The notes below the pieces were generated by a model, which saw only the letters and a list, made by a program, of their open reading frames with translations, made no database searches and was not told the origin of the DNA. Source: Arthrobacter sp. MA-N2 (GTDB taxonomy: Bacteria > Actinomycetota > Actinomycetes > Actinomycetales > Micrococcaceae). From it: a stretch of DNA of 64,000 nt. The DNA lies in contig NZ_KI912155.1 of the NCBI RefSeq assembly GCF_000517125.1, forward strand, positions 1,426,694 to 1,490,693, written 5' to 3'. How positions within the stretch are numbered: position 1 is the first letter of the stretch; every line of letters begins with the position of its first letter. Below, one piece after another: positions 33,045 through 40,641 of this stretch. A program made the position numbers and the translations under genes.

Positions 33045-33045
33045 G

Positions 33046-33699
33046 ATGAACCGCCTCATCTTGAAGTACGGGCGTTCCCTTACAGCCGTGATTCTGGCGG
33101 TCTTCGCTTGGGTCATCTACCGGCGGATCTCCAGCGGGGATGGGATCATTCCACTAGCCATAGCGGCAGTCATCGTATGGGCACTAGGGGCGCCCGCTTT
33201 CATTTATCTCTGGCCGCGACTCACGGTCAATGGATACAAGAGGGCGATTACCAAGCATGGGTTCGGTGACGGCCCGGTCCCCGTCAACACGCTGTACGCC
33301 GTGCCCGGCACCTCGTCCCCGTCGGCGTCGCGCGGGAGCCTTATGGCAACCGGAGCCGATGATTTGCTCTACGTCGGCGGCTGGCTCGACTTGAGCAACG
33401 GGCCGCAAGTCCTGCACGTACCGGACATGGCCGGGCGCTACTTCAGCGTGCAGTTCACCGACCCGTCGAAGAGCACAAATTTTGCCTACGTCGGCAAACG
33501 CACCACGGGAACCAAAGCCGGGGACTACGTCCTCAGCGGGCCGGGCTGGAAGGGAAACGTGCCGAACGGCATGACGCAGATTTCTTCGCCAACCCACTCC
33601 GCGCTCGTCATTGGCCGTGTCTTCGTCGAAAGCGAGAGCGATCTTCCGATCGCCTACGCGCTTGCGCAGCAAATACAGCTCGCGCCGCTGAAACAGTAG
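33046..33699 (+). CDS. DUF1254-domain membrane-anchored protein
   Basis: The 217-aa partner of the preceding gene starts one base after its stop (TGAGATG). Two membrane spans open the protein (LTAVILAVFAWVIYR, IIPLAIAAVIVWALGAPAFIYLW). The DUF1254 core follows: NTLYAVPGTSSPSASRGSLMA, LLYVGGWLDLSNGPQVLHVPDM, GRYFSVQFTDPSKSTNFAYVGKRTTG and the closing helix SDLPIAYALAQQIQLAPL. The two proteins very likely form one complex, reconstituting the fused architecture. Confidence 0.85.
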   Translation: MNRLILKYGRSLTAVILAVFAWVIYRRISSGDGIIPLAIAAVIVWALGAPAFIYLWPRLTVNGYKRAITKHGFGDGPVPVNTLYAVPGTSSPSASRGSLMATGADDLLYVGGWLDLSNGPQVLHVPDMAGRYFSVQFTDPSKSTNFAYVGKRTTGTKAGDYVLSGPGWKGNVPNGMTQISSPTHSALVIGRVFVESESDLPIAYALAQQIQLAPLKQ

Positions 33700-33715
33700 T
33701 CATCCCGTGTGAGGG

Positions 33716-34357
33716 TTATCGGCGAAAGGTGACGTGGATGATGCCGCTTTCGGCGGTCTCTGACGTGACGGTGTATTCGCTTTCCAACCCCCGGAGATCG
33801 TCCCAAAGCCGTATTCCACGGCCTAGCAGGATCGGGGTGATCCCGACATGCAGCTGATCGACAAGCCCGGCCCTGAGGTAGTCGCGCACGACCGTGGGGC
33901 CCCCGCCAATACGCACGTCCTTTTCGCCCGCCTCACGGCGCGCTCGTTCAAGCACGTCTTCCGGGCTGGCATCCACGAAGTGGAAGGTTGTATCGCCAGT
34001 CATCGTGAGGGCAGGGCGGGGCGTGTGAGTGAGGACGAAGACGGGGACGCGGAAGGGCGGCTCGTCACCCCACCAGCCATTCCAATCGGGGTCATCGGGG
34101 AAGTTATGGAACCCGAACATGCCGGCACCCATGATCTCTGCTCCGACCCCCTCGAAGTAGGCCTCTGCGTATTTGTCGTCGACGCCGGACGTTCCTTCTC
34201 CGCTGGTGTCATGCAAGACCCGCTCACGGAACGTGCGGGTGGACGTGTATGCCTCAACCAGACGGCCCCAATCCAGGCCAAACGGATTCTCCGGAGTTGC
34301 GTCGGTGGTGGTGGCGAAACCATCCAGCGAGATATTCAGGTCAACTCGAACAGCCAT
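33716..34357 (-). CDS. dihydrofolate reductase-fold (RibD C-terminal) protein
   Basis: The 213-aa protein opens VDLNISLDGFATT, the standard first strand of RibD-C/DHFR-like reductases, and contains DVRIGGGPTVVRDYLRAGLVDQLHVGITPILLGRGIRLWDDL, the NADPH-binding GGG turn and the following helix-strand. The middle EIMGAGMFGFHN matches the conserved G-R/A-G-M position. These stand-alone members are widespread with mostly unknown substrates. It is convergent with the DUF1254 gene. Confidence 0.9.
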   Translation of the reverse strand: MAVRVDLNISLDGFATTTDATPENPFGLDWGRLVEAYTSTRTFRERVLHDTSGEGTSGVDDKYAEAYFEGVGAEIMGAGMFGFHNFPDDPDWNGWWGDEPPFRVPVFVLTHTPRPALTMTGDTTFHFVDASPEDVLERARREAGEKDVRIGGGPTVVRDYLRAGLVDQLHVGITPILLGRGIRLWDDLRGLESEYTVTSETAESGIIHVTFRR

Positions 34358-34513
34358 GGTGTAGGTCCCCTCAGATCAGTGGTTGCCTTGTGCAATCACC
34401 ATACTTGGTGGCGAGATCACCTTTGGGGAGTTCGGGTGCGAACGGTGCAGTCTCACTAACACCTTCGGCAGTCGGCCGGAGCTTGCACCGGGCATCAATA
34501 GTCAACGGTGGAG

Positions 34514-35431
34514 CTATCGGCGGCCCTGTGTATCAGCAGGCTTGAATAATGGTCGATCGAGGCTGTTGATCGCTGTCTGGATGTCGACGTTCAGGTCGGT
34601 CTTGCCGTTCCACTGCTTGCCATCAATGAACACGGTGGGCGTGCTCGTGATGCCGGTCGCTGTCGCTTGCTGGGTGGCGATCTTGACCCATGGTCGGAAC
34701 TGCTTGCTGTCGACACAGAAGTCGATTTTCGCCGCTCCAACTTCGGTGGCCATTGCCTTCAAGTCCTTGTCGGAGATCCCGGCGCTGCCTTCAGCCGGCT
34801 GGCGCTCAAAGAGCAGGTTGAAGAATTCGGCGTACTTCTCAGGCGAGGAATTCACCACGCAAGCAGCTGCATTGGCTGCGCGTGAGGAGTAGTTGGTGGC
34901 GGCGCTCTGGTCCAGCAAGCCCAGCGAGCGGTATTCGAGGGAGATTCTTCCTTCGTTGCGGAGGTTGGTCAGGGACTCTCCGTAGGTGGTTTCGAAGCGC
35001 TTGCAGTTTGGGCAGATGAAGTCGACATAGGCAATAACCTTGACGGGCTTGCCGGCCTCGGCCTCGGAACCCGGAACTGTCACAGTGGCCGGTTTGGTGG
35101 CCGCCGGGGCCGGTACGTCGGCAGCATTGACGGTGGCCGATTCTGACTTCACAACTTCGGTGTTCGCCAGAAGCGTCACGCCGCCGTGCACATTAGCGTT
35201 AGCCGGCGTGGGACCTTGGTCGGCAATGGGTGCGTTGTTCTGAACGTTACCAACAACCACGAATGCCACCACCGCGATGATGACGGCGATGGCAACCACA
35301 ATTCCCCAGCCGACCAGAAGCGTGTTGCGCTTCTCCCTCCTCAACTGTTCTTCGCGGATTGCGCGCGCTTTTTCCCGCATCTGGGTGGTGCGTTCAGCCT
35401 TGGACAGGGGGGATTCGTTTGCGGGGCTCAT
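34514..35431 (-). CDS. membrane-anchored DsbA-like thiol oxidoreductase
   Basis: The 305-aa protein has a charged cytoplasmic head (KAERTTQMREKARAIREEQLRREKR), one membrane span (VGWGIVVAIAVIIAVVAFVVV), a linker, and a DsbA/thioredoxin_4 domain with the active site DFICPNCKRF. Further family features are FFNLLFERQPAEGS and the cis-Pro loop GITSTPTVFIDGK. It would form or reshuffle disulfides in exported proteins; the lipoprotein and phosphoesterase in this window have several Cys. The head and span are typical of actinobacterial members. Confidence 0.92.
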   Translation of the reverse strand: MSPANESPLSKAERTTQMREKARAIREEQLRREKRNTLLVGWGIVVAIAVIIAVVAFVVVGNVQNNAPIADQGPTPANANVHGGVTLLANTEVVKSESATVNAADVPAPAATKPATVTVPGSEAEAGKPVKVIAYVDFICPNCKRFETTYGESLTNLRNEGRISLEYRSLGLLDQSAATNYSSRAANAAACVVNSSPEKYAEFFNLLFERQPAEGSAGISDKDLKAMATEVGAAKIDFCVDSKQFRPWVKIATQQATATGITSTPTVFIDGKQWNGKTDLNVDIQTAINSLDRPLFKPADTQGRR

Positions 35432-35599
35432 CAGTTCCTCGGGATAGTCGACGGCATCATTGAAAAGCTAGGGCAGCGGGGCGCTGTGTCACCTTCGGAG
35501 GGCAGGGCCGTCGGCAGATATCGCGCGGCGTTGACCCGCTAAGCGGGACTACGCCCCGGCACCAGAGACTTGCTGCTCTGGGAGGAAGGGCCTTTCCAT

Positions 35600-36355
35600 T
35601 CAGGCCCGCTTCGGTTCGAATATCAGCCTGTGGAGCAAGGCCGCTGTGATGGCTCCTGCTATGGGTGCCGCTATGAAGACCCAAAGTTGGCCGATGGCCC
35701 AACCTTCTGAGTAGATTGCAGTGGCGACGGAGCGGGCCGGGTTCACCGAGGTATTGGTTACCGGAATGCTGATGAGGTGGATCAGCGTCAGACTAAGGCC
35801 AATGGCGATGGCCGCGAAGCCCCTTGTCGGGCGCCGGTCCGTGACGCCCAGAATGACCAGCAGGAAGATTGCCGTCAGGATGAATTCGATGCCAAGCGCT
35901 GCGGCTAGCCCGAATCCTCCAGGGGAGTGCTCTCCGAAACCAGTGGACGCGAACCCCTTGGCGCGGGCGGCACTGAAGAACCCATCGGGACCGCCTGACG
36001 CGATTGCCGCCAGTAAGCTCGAAGCGAATATGCCGCCCACCATTTGGGCCAGGACATAAGCTGGGACGTCCTTCAAGGGAAAGCGCCCTGCTGCTGTTAG
36101 GCCGATAGTCACAGCAGGGTTGAAATGTGCTCCGGAGATGTGGCCGAAAGCGTAGCCGCCGGCGACGACCGCCAGACCGAATGCCAGTGCCACTCCCACA
36201 TATCCGATGCTCCGTGCGGCGAACAATGCCGCCCCCACGCCTCCAAAGACCAGTATGAACGTGCCGACGGCTTCCGCGCCGAGTCGTGAAAGCAACGCCG
36301 GGCCGGTGTCGAGCGTTGCCGTAGGTGCTGTGGTCTGGATGCTGTCCTCAGCCAT
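35600..36355 (-). CDS. aquaporin (MIP family)
   Basis: The 251-aa channel has six membrane spans and the two half-helix motifs HFNPAVTIGL and SVNPARSVATA. Other blocks are GTFILVFGGVGAALFA and GFAAIAIGLSLTLIHLISIPV. The residues before the second NPA (HLISIPVTNTSVNPARS) fit the water-selective AqpZ side rather than glycerol facilitators, although this was judged by eye. The start at 36355 follows a stretch with weak AAGG. Confidence 0.93.
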   Translation of the reverse strand: MAEDSIQTTAPTATLDTGPALLSRLGAEAVGTFILVFGGVGAALFAARSIGYVGVALAFGLAVVAGGYAFGHISGAHFNPAVTIGLTAAGRFPLKDVPAYVLAQMVGGIFASSLLAAIASGGPDGFFSAARAKGFASTGFGEHSPGGFGLAAALGIEFILTAIFLLVILGVTDRRPTRGFAAIAIGLSLTLIHLISIPVTNTSVNPARSVATAIYSEGWAIGQLWVFIAAPIAGAITAALLHRLIFEPKRA

Positions 36356-36676
36356 AGTGCGCCTTTCGGGTGGATTTCAGGGGAAGGCCGAACGCTATTT
36401 GTTAGCCACGTAACAGGACAAAGTGACGGAACCGTCTGCCCCTGGAAATTGAGAGATAGCACCTGTGTGGAGAGCTTGTGGTCGTCGCGGCCACGAGCAC
36501 CACTGACCGCGTCGGGAAAGTGTACGGTCAGGCCGTGTACCGACTACCGGGGCCAGCAAGTTCGAAGACAGCTCGTGGCATGGGGATATGTTGACCGGAC
36601 TAGAGGCGGCGAAGCGTCCCGCCGAGAGCCGGCGGTCTGGTGTCGCGTGCGGCCTTATTAAGGACCCGCCGATTCG
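36356..36676. other. intergenic region without a gene
   Basis: About 320 bases separate the aquaporin start from the end of dctA, both on the minus strand. The part next to the aquaporin (36380-36450) contains the imperfectly complementary pieces TTTCAGGGG and CCCCTGGAAA and probably holds its promoter. The rest shows no coding character on either strand. Confidence 0.5.
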
Positions 36677-38017
36677 TTAGTTCCTGATTTCGAAGGGTTC
36701 CTTGGCTGCATAGGCCAAGGCTGGTTCGGTCAGCTGGAGATTTTCCGCCTCGGTAGGCACGAAGCCGGATTTAAGCTCGGATTGGAGCTTCTCGGTGTCG
36801 AGCGCGTGCTGCCACTTGGCGATGGCGACGCACGAGACGATGTTGGCGACGGTGCTGGTGAGGGCGCGGGCTTCGCTCATGAAGCGGTCGATGCCGACGA
36901 TGAGGGCCACGCCGGCAACGGGAAGTGTAGGCATGATCGTCAGGGTCGCGACGAGGGCGACGAAGCCGCTGCCTGTCACGCCCGCTGCGCCTTTGGAGGT
37001 CAGGAGCATCATTCCGAGCATGAGGAGGATTTGGTCCCAGCTGAGGTGGATGTCGCAGGCTTGGGCGATGAACATCGAAGAGAGCGTGAGATAGACCGCG
37101 GTACCGGTGAGGTTGAAGGAGTAGCCGGTCGGGACTACGAGGCCGACGACTCCGCGGTCGCAGCCGATGCGCTCGAGCTTGGAGAGCAGGCGCGGAAGGA
37201 CTGGTTCGCTTGAGGACGTGGCGAGGACGATGAGGAACTCGTCGCGGAAATAGCGCAGGATCCGCCAGAGACTGAAGCCGGTGAGCTTGGCCAGGATGCC
37301 GAGTGCGACGACCACGAAGATGATGCACGCGGTGTAGAAGGCGAGGATCAGCATCCCGAGGTTGCCGATCGAGTGGGCTCCGTACTTGCCCACTGTGAAT
37401 GCCATGGCGCCGAACGCTCCGATCGGAGCGACCTTCATGAGGTAGCCGAACACGACAAACAGCAGCTTGTTGAAGCTGTTGACCACGTGGAGGGCCAGCT
37501 GGCCTGGTACGCCGAGTTTGGTGAAAGCGAAGCCGCAGAGCATGGCGATGAGGAGCACGGGCAGGACGTCGCCGTCGGCGAAGGCTCCGACGAAGGTTGT
37601 GGGGATGAGGTTCAGGAAGAAGTCCACCGGGTTGCTGCTGGGCAGCTGGGTTGTGTACTTCGAGGCGACCGAAGTATCGAGGTGGGCGGGGTTGATGTGC
37701 ATGCCCGCTCCCGGCTGGAAAAGCATGACCGCAGCCAAGCCCAAGGCCAGGGCTACGCCTGTGAGGGCGTAGAACAGTCCGAGTGAACGAAGCAGGGTCG
37801 GGCCGATCTTCTTGGTGTCGGTCAGGGAAGTGATGCCGCTGACGATGGTGCAGAAGACGATCGGCGCGATCATGAACTTAACTAGCTTCACGAAGCCGTC
37901 GCCGAGCGGCTTGAGGGAGGAACCGAGGTCAGGCCACAATGCGCCGACGAGGATGCCGAGCCCGACCCCGATGAGTACCTGGACATACAGGTGGCCGAGG
38001 ATGGATTTGATCTTCAT
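36677..38017 (-). CDS. dctA: C4-dicarboxylate/proton symporter DctA
   Basis: The 446-aa secondary transporter is of the DAACS family. It starts MKIKSILGHLYVQVLIGVGLG and carries the hallmark regions LVKFMIAPIVFCTIVSGIT, TSSSEPVLPRLLSKLERIG (serine-rich motif of hairpin 1), VPTGYSFNLTGTAVYL and LTSKGAAGVTGSGFVALVATL. It imports succinate, fumarate or malate. The start at 38017 is the family N-terminus; AGGAAGTT lies upstream. It is followed upstream on the same strand by a PrpF-type isomerase gene, so the pair probably serves one carboxylate pathway. Confidence 0.95.
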   Translation of the reverse strand: MKIKSILGHLYVQVLIGVGLGILVGALWPDLGSSLKPLGDGFVKLVKFMIAPIVFCTIVSGITSLTDTKKIGPTLLRSLGLFYALTGVALALGLAAVMLFQPGAGMHINPAHLDTSVASKYTTQLPSSNPVDFFLNLIPTTFVGAFADGDVLPVLLIAMLCGFAFTKLGVPGQLALHVVNSFNKLLFVVFGYLMKVAPIGAFGAMAFTVGKYGAHSIGNLGMLILAFYTACIIFVVVALGILAKLTGFSLWRILRYFRDEFLIVLATSSSEPVLPRLLSKLERIGCDRGVVGLVVPTGYSFNLTGTAVYLTLSSMFIAQACDIHLSWDQILLMLGMMLLTSKGAAGVTGSGFVALVATLTIMPTLPVAGVALIVGIDRFMSEARALTSTVANIVSCVAIAKWQHALDTEKLQSELKSGFVPTEAENLQLTEPALAYAAKEPFEIRN

Positions 38018-38076
38018 TGAACAACTTCCTGGGTGAGTGCCCCAAATCCGTGATGGCAGGGGCATGGTGGGAAGGG

Positions 38077-39216
38077 CTAGGCCGTCTGCGCGACAGGTTG
38101 TGCGACGTTGATGTCGGCCGCGGCGAGATGGCGGGCCGCCCGATGCAGCACTACCTCGGTGACGTTGCCGTTGTTGTCGGTGACGACTTCGGTGGTGATG
38201 ACACCGGCAGGTGTTCCGATCCGCAACAGACGGGGTCCCTGGTGAACCCTGCCTGCGGAAGGCAGCACCTTGGCTACCACCGATCCCGGCAGCGCAGCAG
38301 CGACGGAGACTGCCACCGCGGAGGTGAGGCCGATGGCTGGGTGCGGCGTCAGCATCGAGAGCATGCGGACCCGCAGATCATGGCTTTCCGCCGTGATCCT
38401 CGTTCCGTCGGCTGCGGTATAGTCGCAAGGCGCTGCCACAACACCAACCTTCGGAACAGCATTCTGCGGAGGATCTTCGGGCTTCCTGAGCCCCATCGCG
38501 AGACTGGCCGAGGCACGGGCCTTCAGGAGACGGGGCAGGTGCTCGGCGAGGTTGCCGGTCATCGACGACAGGTCGATGCCTGCCTCATCCGCCAGGATAA
38601 GGGCTGCCGGGGCCCCCGCGTCGACCAGAGTCGCTGTGAGCGTGAGGCCGCCGACGGCGATTTCGTCGGTCACGTTTCCCGTGGGCAGGACAGCGCCGGT
38701 GGTCCTGCCCCATGGGGCGTGGAAGGAGAGGCTCACGGGGACCCCTGGTGCGCTGCTGCCGGGAACCGTGGCAAGACCCGACGTCGGAATGCTGCCGCCC
38801 GGGGTCGCGATCGTGCCACTGAGCACTGCCCCGGTGTTGAGGTTGCGCATGCTGACCCGCGTTGTTCCCTCCCCGGGAGGAACGACACCTGACTGGACCG
38901 CGTAGAGGGCGATCGCAGTGGCGCAGTTCCCGCAATTGGAACCGAGCTCCACGGTCGGGTCTCCGATCCCGACCTGGGCGAAGAGATAGTCGAGGTCTGC
39001 GGGTCCATCAGGTGTGGCCCAGACCACAGCTGCCTTGGACGTCGTCGACGTCCCGCCGCCGACACCATCGAGCTGACGGGCATCCGCGGCGCCGAAAGCA
39101 TTTGCCAGCAGCCCGCGGATCTCCTCATGGCCTGCAGCATGCGGGGCTACGTCTTTGGCGTCGAAGAGCCAGCACTTGCTAGTGCCGCCCCGGTACCAGT
39201 GACCGCGGAGTTGCAT
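38077..39216 (-). CDS. PrpF-family isomerase (4-oxalomesaconate tautomerase-like)
   Basis: The 379-aa protein has a diaminopimelate-epimerase-like fold. Family features are RGHWYRGGTSKCWLF with the first active Cys14, DGVGGGTSTTSKAAVV, DYLFAQVGIGDPTVELGSNCGNCATAIALYA with the second Cys, and GTIATPGG. PrpF enzymes isomerise aconitate; close relatives tautomerise 4-oxalomesaconate in gallate breakdown. Its neighbours (DctA and a divergent LysR) fit a carboxylate catabolism module but do not decide the substrate. Confidence 0.9.
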   Translation of the reverse strand: MQLRGHWYRGGTSKCWLFDAKDVAPHAAGHEEIRGLLANAFGAADARQLDGVGGGTSTTSKAAVVWATPDGPADLDYLFAQVGIGDPTVELGSNCGNCATAIALYAVQSGVVPPGEGTTRVSMRNLNTGAVLSGTIATPGGSIPTSGLATVPGSSAPGVPVSLSFHAPWGRTTGAVLPTGNVTDEIAVGGLTLTATLVDAGAPAALILADEAGIDLSSMTGNLAEHLPRLLKARASASLAMGLRKPEDPPQNAVPKVGVVAAPCDYTAADGTRITAESHDLRVRMLSMLTPHPAIGLTSAVAVSVAAALPGSVVAKVLPSAGRVHQGPRLLRIGTPAGVITTEVVTDNNGNVTEVVLHRAARHLAAADINVAQPVAQTA

Positions 39217-39343
39217 GGTCTTCTTCCTTCAGGTGTCGTTGTGTCGCGCCTCACGGCGCCTGCTCCTTCTACGATCCACGGAGCCAGACTTCAGCACAAT
39301 CGCAGGATTCTCGACTACCGTTCACTTTCGCTAAACTCAATGC

Positions 39344-40273
39344 ATGGCCGACCTTGACCTGCACCGGCTCCACCTGCTCCGTGAAGTAAGCCGTTCAGGC
39401 TCCCTCACGTCCGCCGCGACGGCCCTCTCTTTCACGACGTCAGCCGTCTCCCAGCAGATCGCGAAGCTCGAACACGAAGTGGGCGTCGCGCTGATCGACC
39501 GGCATCCACGGGGCGTCGTGCTCACCGACGCAGGCCAGGCACTCCTGCGCTACGCAGACGACATTGACAGGACAATCGAGGCCGCCCGGGCCGAGATGGG
39601 CGAGTTCGCCGGGCTACGGCGAGGCCAACTACGCATGGGCACGTTCCCCACCGTCGGCGCATCCCTCATGCCCGACGTCGTGCTGGCCTTCCGCGCCCGC
39701 CACCCCGAGGTCGCCGTCACGGTAGTCAGCGCGCGCCGCGACGGCCTGCTCGATCGGCTGCGGCGGAGGGACATCGAACTCACCCTGCTGTGGGACTACC
39801 CATGGGAACGCATCGAGGACGAAGACCTGACTCTCATTCGCCTTATGAACGACCCCACCATGCTGCTCGTACCGAGCGACCACCCTGTCGCGGCACACCG
39901 CTCGGTGGGGGTCGACACGCTGAGAGACCAGGAGTGGATCGTCCGCGACGAACACCCCGTGGCCGACGTCCTCCGACGGGTCTGCCGCGATGCCGGCTTC
40001 GAGCCGCGCATCGCCTTCGCCGCCAACGACTATCAGGAAACGCAGGGCATGGTCGCCGCCGGCATCGGCATCGCACTGGCCCCTCAGCTCGCTCTCAGTG
40101 CGCTGCGCCCGGACATCATCGCCGTACCTCTCGCCGACTCCCCGACACGCAGGATCCTCCTCGCCCACCTCGCGAACCGCAGGCTCAGCCCCGCCGGGCA
40201 ACAGGCAGCATCCGTGTTCCGGTCTACGGCCAAGAGGCTGCAAATCCCCGGCAGATCCACAAGGACTACCTGA
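39344..40273 (+). CDS. LysR-family transcriptional regulator
   Basis: The 309-aa protein has an N-terminal winged helix (LHRLHLLREVSRSGSLTSAATALSFTTSAVSQQIAKLEHEVGVALIDR) and a LysR substrate domain (LRMGTFPTVGASLMPDVVLAFRARHPEVAVTVV, AGIGIALAPQLAL). It is divergent from the prpF-dctA pair with 127 bases between the starts, the classic LysR arrangement, so it most likely controls that pair in response to a carboxylate. No ribosome-binding site is obvious, and translation may be near-leaderless. Confidence 0.93.
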   Translation: MADLDLHRLHLLREVSRSGSLTSAATALSFTTSAVSQQIAKLEHEVGVALIDRHPRGVVLTDAGQALLRYADDIDRTIEAARAEMGEFAGLRRGQLRMGTFPTVGASLMPDVVLAFRARHPEVAVTVVSARRDGLLDRLRRRDIELTLLWDYPWERIEDEDLTLIRLMNDPTMLLVPSDHPVAAHRSVGVDTLRDQEWIVRDEHPVADVLRRVCRDAGFEPRIAFAANDYQETQGMVAAGIGIALAPQLALSALRPDIIAVPLADSPTRRILLAHLANRRLSPAGQQAASVFRSTAKRLQIPGRSTRTT

Positions 40274-40446
40274 ACCAAATCGTCACGGCCGCACCGGCGA
40301 GTCACAAAGCGGAACCCAATGACAGCCGTCCGGCCATCCATGCGTGTTGACGATGGCCAGTAGTCCGGCGACCATGCACACCCTAGGGTGCTGTCGGAGC
40401 ACGCAGCCGCAGACTCGTCACAGTTTGGCAGTTGGTCTGTACTAGT

Positions 40447-40491
40447 AGATGGCTGCTGCTCGTCGGTGGGGACCATAGGCAGCAGCCATCT
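40447..40491. repeat. 13-bp perfect inverted repeat (hairpin)
   Basis: AGATGGCTGCTGC (40447-40459) is exactly complementary to GCAGCAGCCATCT (40479-40491), with a 19-nt loop. It lies 174 bases after the lysR stop and 150 bases before the exported ART-like gene. No T-run follows, so it may be an RNA regulatory element, a protein-binding site or a terminator of unusual form. The rest of 40274-40641 has no gene. It becomes AT-richer toward the start codon and would hold the promoter (TATAA-type words near 40571 and 40590). Confidence 0.6.
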
Positions 40492-40641
40492 GAACCTCGG
40501 GTTTCGTTTCGCTTGCATAGTGAGTGCGGTGGCCGACTTCGAGTTCCGAGTCATCATGACCAGCCCATCACTATAAGACGTTGTCTGGCTATAAACACCA
40601 CACAGAGTGTGGATCATTGCTGATTTGAAGGGGGGAGGGGC

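Noticed and set aside
36449..36661. 70-codon plus-strand frame between dctA and the aquaporin gene
   Set aside because: It has no ribosome-binding site, no recognised motif and atypical composition. It overlaps the probable promoter region of the aquaporin gene.
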